A stretch of 64,000 nt of DNA from Verrucomicrobiota bacterium (GCA_018970725.1 JAGWVU010000021.1:16631-80630), one strand, 5' to 3'. Counted from the first letter of the stretch, positions 1-8,583 are shown. Program-made: numbers and translations. Notes: a model not told the origin generated them from the letters alone.

Positions 1-240
1 TCCCGTGGTGTGGCAGTTGACGCAGGATTTCTCCCGCACCCAGCAGATCGATCCCTCGTCGAGATACCGCACCGCCGCCCGCACGGACGCTGCATCGAAC
101 CGTCCCACCCGCGGCTCGTCGGCGGAGGGAAGGCTCACCCGGATCTCGCCCGACCGATATTGGAACTCCGGTTTCGGCGGTGGCGGTTCCGCGGCGAGCA
201 GGAGCGGGGGAAGGAAACAGAGGACGGAAAACGGCTTCAT
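1..240 (-). CDS. Secreted c-type-cytochrome-motif protein, N-terminal part only
   Basis: The first 80 residues of a minus-strand gene are visible; the rest lies beyond the left edge. It opens with a hydrophobic signal peptide (residues 1 to about 17) and a Pro-rich stretch. It then carries a haem-attachment motif, CVNCH, at residues 73-77, so it is probably exported and binds haem c covalently. The region before the motif recalls PVC secreted proteins that pair a single CxxCH with a terpene-cyclase-like fold, but too little is present to be sure. The ATG at 240 is the only good start. It is divergent from the signalling gene at 394. Confidence 0.6.
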   Translation of the reverse strand, partial: MKPFSVLCFLPPLLLAAEPPPPKPEFQYRSGEIRVSLPSADEPRVGRFDAASVRAAVRYLDEGSICWVREKSCVNCHTTG

Positions 241-393
241 GCTGCGTCCCTTCACGGGGGCGGAATCGATTTTCTTCACGAGGAAACGCGGAACGATTCC
301 CGACCGTGATCGGTTGCCTTGCGGACCGGGGCGTGCGATTGTAACCAATGGGTTGGAGAACGGCAGATTGATTGGGCTCGGCGAAGCGGACTT

Positions 394-2490
394 ATGACGA
401 CGACTTCCCCCCGGGTTTTGCTGGTTGACGACAGTCCGGCCCTCTCCGTGCTGCTGACCGGCCTGTTGGCCCCGCGCGGGGTCGAGGTGGTGACACGGAC
501 GGACGGTCAGGGGGGGATCGATGCCGCCCGCAACCAGTCCTTCGACCTCGTGTTGCTGGATCTCGGCCTGCCGGGCATGGACGGATTCGAGGTCTGCCGG
601 AGGCTCAAGGCGGACACCGCTTTGAAAAACATTCCGGTCATCATCCTGACGGGGCGGGACGATACCGCGGACAAGGTGAAAGCCTTTGAAATCGGGGCCA
701 CGGATTACGTCTGCAAGGCGGGAAACCACGCGGAGATGCTGGCCCGGATCCTGTCCACGATCCGCGAGAAAAAGACCCAGGACAAGGCGGCGGCGGCCAC
801 CCGGAGGGAGCGGGAACGGAGCCAGACCGAACTGTTCCGCATCAGCAAGGCGGTGGACAGCGCCAGCGATGCCATCTGCGTCGTCGATTCCTCAAGCCGC
901 GCGATTTATCTGAACCCGGCGTTCACCCAGCTATTCGGGTTGACCTTCGAGGCGTTGGAAAGTCCGGGGCGGCAACGGTCCCTGTTCGCCAAACCCGGGG
1001 TCTGGGAGAGCATTTGCGACGCCTGTCTCGGCGGGTTTTCTTGGAAAGGGGAGGTGGAGATGTTCGACAAGGAGGGGCGGTTGGCCCCGATCCTCTGCCG
1101 GGCCGACGCGATTCAGGACGACCAGCAGAACCTGCTCGGAGTCGTCTTCATCTACACTGACATCACCCAGCGCAAGCGGTTGGAACGCGATCTCCTCCAC
1201 GCGGCCAACTACGATCCGCTGACCGGTTTGGCGAACCGGCGCCGTTTCGAGGAAAATCTCCGCGGGGCGGTGCGCCGGGCCCGGGCCGGTCTGCCAGGGT
1301 ATTTGCTCTATCTGGATCTCGACAAGTTCAAGGTCATCAACGAGGCCCTCGGCCACAAGGCCGGCGACCGGCTTCTCATCGAGGTCACCAGCTTGCTCCA
1401 CGAGCACGTCCGGGGCAGCGAAGTCATCAGCCGGTTGGGGGCGGACGTGTTCACCATGATCCTCGACAACCCGGACGAGGCGGAGGCATCGCAACTTTCC
1501 CAACGTCTCTTGACTGTGCTGGGGGAATATCGCTTCCAAGCCGACGAAAGGGTCTTCATCACCACCGGAAGCATCGGCATGGTGCACATTGACGGCTCCG
1601 CCGCCGCGGAAGATCTCCTGGCGCGGGCGGATTCCGCTTGTCACGTGGCCAAATCCCGGGGCGGGAACGGTCTGGTGGTCTACCATGCGGACAACGCCGA
1701 CATGGAGCGTCTCGTGCGGGATGCGGAATGGTGCGTGCGGGCCTCCGAGGCCATCGCCGAGTCCCGGCTGGAGCTTTGGCTGCAGCCCGTGGTGCCGTTG
1801 CAACCGGAGCAACCCGCGCATTTCGAGGTGTTGGTCCGGCTTCGGGAGACCGATGGAAGCGTGGTCTCTCCCTACCACTTTCTGCCCGCCTTGGAGCGGT
1901 TCGGCAAAATGCTGGATCTCGACCGCTATGTGTTGCGCCATGCCGTGGACCTCCTTTCCGCCAATCCCGGCATGCGGCTCGCCGTCAACCTTTCCGCCAA
2001 ATCCTTGAACGATGCCACCCTGCCGGAGGCCATCGCCCGGCTTCTGGAGACCGCGGGGGTGGACGCGGAACGGCTCTCCTTCGAGATCACCGAGACCGAT
2101 GTCATCCAAAACCTCGCCGAGGCTCGATCCCTGATCGGCCGGATCCGCGATCTGGGCTGTGCCTTCGCCCTCGATGACTTCGGTTCGGGTGCATCCTCGA
2201 TGATGTATCTGCGCAACCTGCCCGTCGATTACCTCAAGATCGATGGCAGCTTCGTCAAGGAGATCGATGCCGATGCCGTGAGCCGCGCCCTCGTGAAGTC
2301 GATGGCCGAAGTCGCCCGGATTCTCGGCAAGAAAACCGTGGCCGAGCATGTCTCCAGTGAAGACGTGCTCAGGGTGGTCCGGGAACTTGGGATCGATTAT
2401 GTCCAGGGTTGGCATGTTTCCGAGCCGGGCCCGCCGCGCTGTTTCCATGGCAGGCCCATGCCGGATCTTGTCCGGGCCGCTGCCGCGTGA
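394..2490 (+). CDS. Response regulator with PAS, degenerate GGDEF and EAL domains
   Basis: This 698-residue cytoplasmic protein is a cyclic-di-GMP signalling regulator. The order is: receiver domain (1 to about 125, acidic pair D12/D13, phosphoacceptor D56, conserved Lys after YVC), PAS (about 140-265), GGDEF-type domain (about 275-435), EAL domain (about 450-690). The GGDEF signature reads GADVF at 349-353, so cyclase activity is unlikely. The EAL domain reads E478-V-L but keeps the later metal and substrate residues (NLS, ITE, DDFGSG, KIDG, AEHV, QGW), so phosphodiesterase activity is plausible. The ATG at 394 was chosen because MTTTSPRVLLVDD begins directly with the receiver strand; an upstream in-frame start at 319 would add an unlikely tail. 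Confidence 0.88.
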   Translation: MTTTSPRVLLVDDSPALSVLLTGLLAPRGVEVVTRTDGQGGIDAARNQSFDLVLLDLGLPGMDGFEVCRRLKADTALKNIPVIILTGRDDTADKVKAFEIGATDYVCKAGNHAEMLARILSTIREKKTQDKAAAATRRERERSQTELFRISKAVDSASDAICVVDSSSRAIYLNPAFTQLFGLTFEALESPGRQRSLFAKPGVWESICDACLGGFSWKGEVEMFDKEGRLAPILCRADAIQDDQQNLLGVVFIYTDITQRKRLERDLLHAANYDPLTGLANRRRFEENLRGAVRRARAGLPGYLLYLDLDKFKVINEALGHKAGDRLLIEVTSLLHEHVRGSEVISRLGADVFTMILDNPDEAEASQLSQRLLTVLGEYRFQADERVFITTGSIGMVHIDGSAAAEDLLARADSACHVAKSRGGNGLVVYHADNADMERLVRDAEWCVRASEAIAESRLELWLQPVVPLQPEQPAHFEVLVRLRETDGSVVSPYHFLPALERFGKMLDLDRYVLRHAVDLLSANPGMRLAVNLSAKSLNDATLPEAIARLLETAGVDAERLSFEITETDVIQNLAEARSLIGRIRDLGCAFALDDFGSGASSMMYLRNLPVDYLKIDGSFVKEIDADAVSRALVKSMAEVARILGKKTVAEHVSSEDVLRVVRELGIDYVQGWHVSEPGPPRCFHGRPMPDLVRAAAA

Positions 2491-2604
2491 GGTTCGCCCC
2501 GCCTCCGGACGCTGCCTCGGAGGGGCCCGGAGCTTGAAGGCGGGCAGCCCGATCCGCCGATTTCCTCCCTTTCCAACCGAACTTCCTGAACTAGACTGGC
2601 GGGA

Positions 2605-3363
2605 ATGAATCTGCCCTCTGCTTCCGGTCCCCGTCCCTCACGACGCGACTCCCTGGCGCTCGCCATCGGAGCCATGGTCGCTCCGGCCTTCCTGTCGGAT
2701 TCGGTGGCGGGTTTGCCCCCGGCCATTGCGCCCGGGAGCGTCGTCTTGTTCCAAGGGGATTCGATCACCGATGCCGGGAGGGATCGCAACCAACCGGCCG
2801 CGAACAACGCCATGGCGTTGGGCCGCGGGTATCCCCTTCTCGCGGCCGCCGGGATTCTGGAGGAACATCCCAAGTTGCAACTCAAGGTCCTCAACCGGGG
2901 CATCTCCGGGAACAAGGTGCCCGACCTGGAGGCCCGTTGGCAGCAGGATTGCCTCGACCTCAAACCGGCGGTGTTGAGCATCCTCATCGGCGTCAACGAC
3001 ATCTGGCACAAGCTCAACGGGAAATACGACGGCACTCCGGAGGTGTATCGCGATGGCTTTGCCGCCCTCTTGAAAAGGACGCGCACGGCGCTCCCCGAGG
3101 TCACCCTGGTGGTGGGTGAACCGTTTGTGCTGCGTTGCGGGGCGGTGAACGATTCCTGGTTCCCCGAGTTCGAAACCCGCCGGGCCTTCGCCGCCCAGGT
3201 GGCGAGGGAAGCCGGTGCCCTTTGGGTCCCCTTCCAACGCAAGTTCGATGAAGCCGTGGCGGCCGGGACCGAACCAGCTTACTGGGCGCCCGATGGGGTG
3301 CACCCCAGCCCGGCCGGTCATGCGCTCATGGCCCGGGCGTGGCGCTCCGTGGTCGGCATCTGA
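2605..3363 (+). CDS. Secreted SGNH/GDSL-family hydrolase
   Basis: The 252-residue protein has a twin-arginine-like signal peptide (RR at 13-14, then a hydrophobic stretch to about 36). The SGNH blocks follow: block I FQGDSITDAG with nucleophile S53, block II glycine (GISGNK), block III asparagine (GVNDIW), and block V D230/H233 in DGVHPSP. The family cleaves ester bonds; many secreted PVC members are thought to remove acetyl or acyl groups from carbohydrates, but the substrate cannot be read here. It ends 23 bases from the convergent M42 peptidase gene and looks monocistronic. Confidence 0.85.
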   Translation: MNLPSASGPRPSRRDSLALAIGAMVAPAFLSDSVAGLPPAIAPGSVVLFQGDSITDAGRDRNQPAANNAMALGRGYPLLAAAGILEEHPKLQLKVLNRGISGNKVPDLEARWQQDCLDLKPAVLSILIGVNDIWHKLNGKYDGTPEVYRDGFAALLKRTRTALPEVTLVVGEPFVLRCGAVNDSWFPEFETRRAFAAQVAREAGALWVPFQRKFDEAVAAGTEPAYWAPDGVHPSPAGHALMARAWRSVVGI

Positions 3364-3385
3364 AGCGCTCGCGAGCCGGTCCCGG

Positions 3386-4462
3386 TCAAATTTCCACCGC
3401 GAAACGGTCCGCCGCCCGCACCGAACGGACGAAGGCGCAGAGGACTTGGATGACTTGCTCCACGTCTCCGAGGTCCGCCACCTCGACCACCGAGTGCATG
3501 TAGCGCAACGGCAGGGAGATCAAGGCCGTGGGGATCCCCTCACGGATCGGATAAATGCTGTCGGCATCCGTGCCCGTGTAGCGGGAGGCGGCTTCGTGTT
3601 GCAAGGTGATCCCCTCACCCCGCGCCACTTCCATGAGCCGCGCGGTCACCAGCGGATGGTTGGCCGCACCGTGCGTCAGGGAGGGACCTCCGCCCAGCGT
3701 GACCTTGCCGTGTTGGTCCTCCCCAATTCCCGGGGAATCCGTCGCATGGGTCACGTCGAGCACCACGCAGATGTCCGGATGCAACCGGTGCGCCACCATC
3801 ATCGACCCCATCCCGCCGATCTCCTCGTGGACACAATTCGCCGCCACCAAGGTCGCTTCCGGGCGGGAGGCGTCCGCCGCCAGACGGCGCGTCACCTCGG
3901 CGATGATGAACCCGCCGATCCGGTTGTCCAACGCCCGGCCCACGATGCGGTTGCGACCGAATTCCTCCGGGCCGTCCTGATAGACCAGGGGATGGCCCAC
4001 CCGGATCCCGGCTTTCTCCACCTCCTTCGGATTCGAGGCGCCGATGTCGACATACAATTCGTGGACCTTGGGGGCCTTTTCATTCTCGCGGTCCCGCAGG
4101 TGGATGGCGGTGTTGCCAACCACTCCGAGCACCGGCCCCTTGTCTCCCAGAATGCTGACCCTTCTCCCACGGGCCGTGGCGTGATCAATGCCGCCGATGC
4201 GGTCGACCCGAAGGAAGCCGTCCTTGGTCACGGCCTTGACGATGAACCCGATTTCATCCGCGTGCGCTTCCAGCATCACCATCGGGCGATCTCCCGATGA
4301 ACCCCGCAGCGTGGCCCAGGCATTGCCGTAGGCATCGCTCTCCACGGCATCGGCGCAGTCCCGCAGATACGCGGCCCATTTGCGTTGTCCGGGCACTTCC
4401 CAACCGGTGGGGCTCGGCGTGCCGAGGAGATCAAAGAGAAAGGTCTTGGCGGTCTTGTTCAT
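3386..4462 (-). CDS. M42 family metallopeptidase (glutamyl aminopeptidase / FrvX type)
   Basis: The 358-residue protein is a dinuclear-metal aminopeptidase of the usual M42 length. Visible ligand motifs are EAHADEIGF (H67, D69), GRALDNRIG (D179), HEEIGGMG (E213/E214), LDVTHATDSPG (D236) and a C-terminal YMHSVVE histidine. Such enzymes are usually cytoplasmic TET-shaped dodecamers that trim short peptides. No signal peptide is present. The ATG at 4462 (MNKTAKTFLFDLL) is preferred over an in-frame extension to 4699, because the extension is low-complexity and would overlap the divergent gene at 4602. Confidence 0.88.
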   Translation of the reverse strand: MNKTAKTFLFDLLGTPSPTGWEVPGQRKWAAYLRDCADAVESDAYGNAWATLRGSSGDRPMVMLEAHADEIGFIVKAVTKDGFLRVDRIGGIDHATARGRRVSILGDKGPVLGVVGNTAIHLRDRENEKAPKVHELYVDIGASNPKEVEKAGIRVGHPLVYQDGPEEFGRNRIVGRALDNRIGGFIIAEVTRRLAADASRPEATLVAANCVHEEIGGMGSMMVAHRLHPDICVVLDVTHATDSPGIGEDQHGKVTLGGGPSLTHGAANHPLVTARLMEVARGEGITLQHEAASRYTGTDADSIYPIREGIPTALISLPLRYMHSVVEVADLGDVEQVIQVLCAFVRSVRAADRFAVEI

Positions 4463-4601
4463 CGAAAAAAGAGACGGAAGGGCTACTAATCGCCCTTGCG
4501 GCGCCGGAGGCAAGCCCGGATGCCGAGGCGCGTCGCGGAAGCCGGTCCTCCGGCGGGAGGAGTTCTTGCGGGGGGACGGTTTCCGTTCTTGATTGGACCG
4601 G

Positions 4602-5411
4602 ATGAAACCGCCCACCGTCTTTCTCGACGAACTCACGGATCCCGAACTGGAGGCCTTCCTGACAAAACACCACACGGTGATCATTCCGGTGGGGGCCACG
4701 GAACAGCACGGACCCCATTCTCCCCTCGGGACGGATGTTTTGATCCCCCGGGAGATCGCGCGCCGCCTCTGCCTGCGTCAGGGAAACGCCTTGGTGGCTC
4801 CCTCCCTCCCTTACGCGCTATCCTATCCCCACCGCGGCTTCACCGGGGAATTCAGTTTGCGCATCGAGACCTTCATGGCGGTGATCCGGGATTTGTGTGT
4901 CTCCTTCGCCAAGAGCGGATTCAAACGCATTATATTCCTCAACGGACATTATGACAATACCCTCGCCATTGCCTACGGCTGTGCCCAAGCCTCCGCGGAA
5001 ATGCCCGGTGAGGCCCGCGCTTTCCCGGTGAATCATTACGACGCCCTCACCCCCGCCGAGATGCAGGCGTTCGGGATGCACGCCGGCCATGGCGAGGTCT
5101 CGATGGTTCTCGCCATCAACCCCGCTCTCGTGGATCTCTCCAAACTCAATGTCGAACATCCCCCGTTTCCCGACACCATCACCAAGTCACCCGCCATCCA
5201 CACTGCTTTCTTTTTCTCCAATCCGGGGAGCGTCTGGCAGATCACCCGGTCGGGGACTTGGGGCGATGCCACCACTGCCTCGGCTGAACAAGGGGAAGCC
5301 TATCTCGATCGGGGCGTGCGCACCGTGATCGACCTGCTTCAGGATATCGAGGGCACTTTTGCCAAACTCCCCGTCCGAGCCCGCTCGGATTCGGGGAAGA
5401 TCTCGTCATGA
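4602..5411 (+). CDS. Creatininase family protein (metal-dependent amidohydrolase)
   Basis: The 269-residue protein matches the creatininase/creatinine amidohydrolase fold. It has PVGATEQHGPH with metal ligands E34 and H36, D45 in LGTD, a NGHYDN turn, and HAGHGE, which supplies the final acidic ligand. Many family members act on other cyclic amides (as MftE or ArfB do) rather than creatinine, so the substrate is open. It overlaps the next gene by four bases (ATGA), so the two are translationally coupled. The ATG at 4602 is used; a TTG nine bases upstream is also possible. Confidence 0.82.
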   Translation: MKPPTVFLDELTDPELEAFLTKHHTVIIPVGATEQHGPHSPLGTDVLIPREIARRLCLRQGNALVAPSLPYALSYPHRGFTGEFSLRIETFMAVIRDLCVSFAKSGFKRIIFLNGHYDNTLAIAYGCAQASAEMPGEARAFPVNHYDALTPAEMQAFGMHAGHGEVSMVLAINPALVDLSKLNVEHPPFPDTITKSPAIHTAFFFSNPGSVWQITRSGTWGDATTASAEQGEAYLDRGVRTVIDLLQDIEGTFAKLPVRARSDSGKISS

Positions 5412-6253
5412 AGCCGAACCGCCGCCAGATCCTCACTGCCTCCTCCGCCGCGCTGCTCGCGTCCCTCGCCCCGGCGCAGGCCGGCCAGTTCAGCGGCAAG
5501 ATCCGCAAGTCCCTCAAGTGGAACATGGTGAAACCCGCCAAGCCGCTTCCTTTGGCCGATGCCTTCAAAAAGCTCCGTGAGTGCGGCTTCGAAGGCGTGG
5601 AACCGAACCTCGGCGATGTCGCGGACCGGGCGGAAGAATGGATCGCGGCCTCGCGCGAGAGCGGGCTGGTGATTGATGGAACCGTCACCGCGAACACGGT
5701 GGACTTGGAAAAAGGGCTCCGCCTCACCAAACAACTGGGGGGGGATTCCACCCTCGTGGTGGCCCGTTATCCCCAGGATCGCCCGCTTCTGGAAAGCTGG
5801 AAGACCTCGCAGGATCAGATCCGCGCCGCGATTCCCCTGGCCGGGGAACTCGGGATCAAGATGCTCGTGGAAAACGTCTGGGCCACCTTCCTCATCAGTC
5901 CCATGGACATGGCCCGCTATATCGACGAGATCGGCAGCCCTTGGGTTCAGGTCCATTTCGACATCGGCAACATGGTCCGGTGGGGCGTCGCGGAACACTG
6001 GGCCCAGGTTCTCGGACCGCGTTCCCAGAAGCTCGATATCAAGGAATACGATCTCAAGAAGGCGATGTCCGAAGGCATGGGCAAAGGATTCGACGTTCCG
6101 CTCGGTGAGGGCAGCATCAACTGGCCGGCCGTCCGCACCGAACTGGCCAGAATCAACTTCCAAGGCTGGGCCGCAGCTGAGATGCGCGGTGGCGATTGGG
6201 ATTACCTGACCGACGTGGCGCGGCGAATGGACAAAGTCCTCGATCTCGCCTGA
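5408..6253 (+). CDS. Secreted sugar phosphate isomerase/epimerase-like TIM-barrel protein
   Basis: This 281-residue protein has a Tat-type leader (NRRQ at residues 3-7, hydrophobic to about 26) followed by an AP-endonuclease-2 / xylose-isomerase-like TIM barrel. Landmarks are FEGVEPNL near the first strands, a LVENVW strand, a VQVHFDIGNM metal-binding region, LDIKEYD, and a C-terminal GWAAAEMRGG block. PVC genomes carry many such exported proteins, presumed to isomerise or epimerise sugars in the periplasm. The start overlaps the stop of the creatininase-like gene. Substrate unknown. Confidence 0.8.
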   Translation: MKPNRRQILTASSAALLASLAPAQAGQFSGKIRKSLKWNMVKPAKPLPLADAFKKLRECGFEGVEPNLGDVADRAEEWIAASRESGLVIDGTVTANTVDLEKGLRLTKQLGGDSTLVVARYPQDRPLLESWKTSQDQIRAAIPLAGELGIKMLVENVWATFLISPMDMARYIDEIGSPWVQVHFDIGNMVRWGVAEHWAQVLGPRSQKLDIKEYDLKKAMSEGMGKGFDVPLGEGSINWPAVRTELARINFQGWAAAEMRGGDWDYLTDVARRMDKVLDLA

Positions 6254-7096
6254 AGATCTCCCGCACCTCCGGCCAACGACCCTCGGAACGGAGTTCTGGG
6301 GAATTCCGCTGCTCAGCCTGCATTCCCGTAGCGGAGTTGCCCACCGGTTCCGCCATGGACGACCCGCCGTTCCGTTCCGCCCGGTAGAAATCATCCTCCC
6401 GCTTGACCGGTGGTGATATTCCTCAACTCACCCGTCAAACTCCACGACCCGGTAAATCTCCGCCACCGGGACGACACACCCCAGCGAGTCGATCTCCAAG
6501 ACGCCCCCCGGCTCAGGCAACGAATGGTAGGCTGCATTGCTCAAGGATCTCGGCGCGAGGCGCAGGCATAAGGCATTTTCTGCAAGGCGCGCGAAGGATT
6601 CCAGAATGAGCGGTAGGCCGACATACCGTGAATTCTGGAATTCGAGCGGAACGCTGCAGAATTGCCATGGGGCAAGCCGCAGCAGCGGGAGCTTGAGAAA
6701 TGCGGGCCAGATGGGGGCGGCTCCAGGGAGGGGGGCTTCATCTTTCAGGGCGTTCGCGCAGGATTGAAATCCTCCGAAGCAAACCGACAAGTCTGCCGGT
6801 GGCCCGGAGATCCACCCTCCGGATCATCGTTGATCCATGGGAAACCAACTTCCGGAATCGCTCTTCCGGCAGGGCGGGGTGCGACGATTTGGAGCGGTTG
6901 GGTCGAATTGACACCGTTCCCGGGTCAAAGTGACGCAAACTCCGCGGGAAAGATGGTATATTAAATTTCATAAAGCGCTGATTAAGAGGGCGTTGTGCAT
7001 ATAGTTTATTTTGTCCTGCGAGGCACACGGGTTGCTCTTCAGCAAGGCGGAAGCGGATGAGCCGCTCCCAACAAAACCTGAAACCACCAATTGACC
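6254..7096. other. Long non-coding stretch, probably degraded accessory DNA plus hsp20 leader
   Basis: About 840 bases carry no frame that reads like a protein. A 120-codon minus frame at 6428-6790 has a protein-like end but no recognisable domain. A 10-base perfect inverted repeat sits at 6598-6641. From about 6950 the sequence becomes AT-rich, the likely promoter zone of the Hsp20 genes, but no -35/-10 pair is convincing. The leader just before 7097 contains two short hairpins (TTGCT/AGCAA and GCGG/CCGC). Confidence 0.5.
6598..6641. repeat. 10-bp perfect inverted repeat in non-coding DNA
   Basis: ATTCCAGAAT at 6598-6607 is the exact reverse complement of ATTCTGGAAT at 6632-6641, with 24 bases between. 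It is not followed by a T-run, so it is not an obvious terminator. It could be part of a REP-like intergenic element or a remnant. Confidence 0.5.
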
Positions 7097-7516
7097 ATGA
7101 TAAGCTTGTTACGTCCTGACCTGTCACGATCCCTCAGCTTGGAAGACTGGCTGCGTGATTCCCTGCTCTATGATGATTCGTTGGCGCGAGGCCGGAGCGG
7201 TCTTTCCGGTCGCCTAGGCGCCCTGCCCGCGGATCTCTACGAGGATACGGAGGCCTACCATGCCCTTATGGAGCTTCCCGGGGTCACCAAGGAGAACCTT
7301 GAGGTGACGCTGGAGAACTCCGTGCTACGCGTCAGTGGAAAGTCTCACCCGGTCGCATCAGGAGCTCCGGAACGTGTCGTCGAGTTCAGTCGTTCCCTGG
7401 CGGTGCCGGACGGAGTGAATCCGGCCGGCGTGAGTGCCGAGTTGCGCGATGGCATCTTGCACCTCCGCCTCGCCAAGCACGAAGAACGGAAACCGAGAAC
7501 CATCAGGATCGACTGA
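7097..7516 (+). CDS. Small heat-shock protein, Hsp20/alpha-crystallin family (first copy)
   Basis: The 139-residue protein has a short variable N-terminus followed by an alpha-crystallin domain from about residue 46: YEDTEAYHALMELPGVTKENLEV, strands around LRVSGK, then the A-x-x-x-G-I-L signature as AELRDGILHLRLAK. It is an ATP-independent holdase that binds unfolding proteins in the cytoplasm. The C-terminal IXI-like tail appears as TIRI. ATG at 7097 is preferred over TTG at 7091. No Shine-Dalgarno sequence is visible. It is followed 54 bases later by a second, divergent Hsp20, so the pair is probably one transcript. Confidence 0.88.
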   Translation: MISLLRPDLSRSLSLEDWLRDSLLYDDSLARGRSGLSGRLGALPADLYEDTEAYHALMELPGVTKENLEVTLENSVLRVSGKSHPVASGAPERVVEFSRSLAVPDGVNPAGVSAELRDGILHLRLAKHEERKPRTIRID

Positions 7517-7570
7517 GATTGAACAACGATAAAACCTAACCGAACGCAAAACACAAAACCTCGAACCATC

Positions 7571-7966
7571 ATGACGACCACCTCCACCTCCTCCACCACC
7601 ACTAACCTGCCCACGCCTCCCTCGGCGGAAACGCAGACCCGCCGGTTTCGCCGTCCGCCTTATGAAGTTGAAGCGGACGCGGAGGGATACAAGCTCAACG
7701 TCTTCATGCCAGGGGTGGCCAAGGACGGAGTGACGATCTCCCTCAATGGGCGCAACCTTGAGATTGAGGGCAAACTCCATGACCGACCCAACGCCTCCTG
7801 GCGCCCCATCCTGACGGAGCTGCATTGGCATGATTATAGGCTCCGCCTCGAACTCAATGTGCGGGTCAATGAAGCGCAGATCGCGGCCCAGGTGACCGAT
7901 GGAATCCTGCGTCTCTCCCTCCCCAAAGCGGAGGAGGCCAAGCCCCGTCGCATCGAAGTCCTCTGA
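7571..7966 (+). CDS. Small heat-shock protein, Hsp20/alpha-crystallin family (second copy)
   Basis: The 131-residue protein opens with a Thr/Ser-rich tail (MTTTSTSSTTT), then an alpha-crystallin domain: YEVEADAEGYKLNVFMPGVAKDGV, LEIEGKL, and the closing signature AQVTDGILRLSLPKAEEAKPRRIEVL (broken by the usual short turns). The two copies share the fold but differ strongly in sequence, which suits partner subunits of mixed oligomers. The gene follows the first hsp20 by 54 bases with no clear ribosome-binding site and is followed by a strong hairpin at 8017-8046. Confidence 0.87.
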   Translation: MTTTSTSSTTTNLPTPPSAETQTRRFRRPPYEVEADAEGYKLNVFMPGVAKDGVTISLNGRNLEIEGKLHDRPNASWRPILTELHWHDYRLRLELNVRVNEAQIAAQVTDGILRLSLPKAEEAKPRRIEVL

Positions 7967-8016
7967 GCCGATCCGGCAGAGGGCGGTAGATCAGGGGGCA
8001 AAATCCTCAGCGGACA

Positions 8017-8046
8017 GAGCCCTGGAGAAGTCAGTCTCCAGGGCTC
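8017..8046 (+). terminator. Strong hairpin after the hsp20 pair
   Basis: A perfect 12-bp stem (GAGCCCTGGAGA, loop AGTCAG, TCTCCAGGGCTC) begins 50 bases after the second hsp20 stop. There is no T-run afterwards, so it may act as a weak or Rho-assisted terminator or an mRNA-stabilising hairpin. It also lies just past the stop of the convergent gene at 8072 and may serve both sides. Confidence 0.6.
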
Positions 8047-8071
8047 ATGCCGTTTCCGGAGAGGTGGCGGT

Positions 8072-8524
8072 TTACGCGGGATTTCCCACGGGGGGCGCTT
8101 CGCTCCGGGTGGCTTTGGTGCGGAATTTCACCTCGATCCCGTTTTCACCGTCGAGGATCTCCCAGTTCTCGGAGCCCCGCCGGAAGATGCGCAGGGCTTC
8201 GCGCGTCCGGTCGATCCGCCAGTCCTCCAAGGCGGGCGTGCGTTCCTTGAGTTGGCGTCCATAGGCCTCGAGGGCATCTGGCAGGGAGGTCCCGGCCGAC
8301 ATGGTGCGGCTGAAACCGAGGAACCGTTGCATTTCAACGCCCTGCCAAGCGAGGCGATCCCGTTCGACACCCTCCGGGGGAATCTCGACGCCCGCCCCCT
8401 CGAAGATCCGGTGCATCCAGGGTTTGAGGGTGGGTTTGGTCCGTTCCGCGGGATGGGACGAGGCGTGTTCAGTGCCGGTTGTCCTGCCCTTTGAACTTGC
8501 GTTCGCATTCATGTTTTGTTTCAT
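8072..8524 (-). CDS. Hypothetical protein, possible integrase N-terminal (SAM-like) fragment
   Basis: This 150-residue protein is charged, with no signal peptide or membrane segment. The stretch around residues 95-125 (ALEDWRIDRTREALRIF, then RRGSENWEI) resembles the N-terminal DNA-binding region of integron or phage-type tyrosine recombinases, where a W-x-x-x-x-A-x-x-A-L-R-x-F pattern is common. No catalytic R/H/R/Y domain follows, so if the resemblance is real this is a truncated integrase. The start at 8524 lies four bases from a perfect LexA-like palindrome (8529-8541). The identification is weak; the open frame itself is credible. Confidence 0.4.
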   Translation of the reverse strand: MKQNMNANASSKGRTTGTEHASSHPAERTKPTLKPWMHRIFEGAGVEIPPEGVERDRLAWQGVEMQRFLGFSRTMSAGTSLPDALEAYGRQLKERTPALEDWRIDRTREALRIFRRGSENWEILDGENGIEVKFRTKATRSEAPPVGNPA

Positions 8525-8528
8525 GAAG

Positions 8529-8541
8529 TGTTCTTAGAACA
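8529..8541 (-). promoter_or_regulatory. Candidate LexA/SOS-like operator
   Basis: TGTTCTTAGAACA is a perfect 5-3-5 palindrome ending four bases before the ATG of the integrase-like gene. The half-site TGTTC is the same as in the palindrome abutting lexA at 35988-36001, although the spacer there is four bases. Integron integrases are known in other bacteria to be SOS-controlled. Binding by LexA is inference. Confidence 0.4.
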
Positions 8542-8543
8542 GC

Positions 8544-8583
8544 AATCAAAAGAACGCAAATCAAATGTGGTGTTCTTTTGATT
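8544..8583. repeat. 12-bp perfect inverted repeat upstream of the integrase-like gene
   Basis: AATCAAAAGAAC (8544-8555) and GTTCTTTTGATT (8572-8583) are exact reverse complements separated by 16 bases. The right arm runs into four more T residues, so on the plus strand it also resembles a terminator. Its arms contain the same GTTC/GAAC cores as the palindrome next to it. Confidence 0.6.

Noticed and set aside
931..2448. A 505-codon minus-strand open frame
   Set aside because: Antisense to the REC-PAS-GGDEF-EAL gene; no domain or signal is seen in it.
6950..7097. CIRCE element or sigma-32-like promoter before the hsp20 genes
   Set aside because: No TTAGCACTC/GAGTGCTAA repeat and no convincing heat-shock promoter boxes were found.
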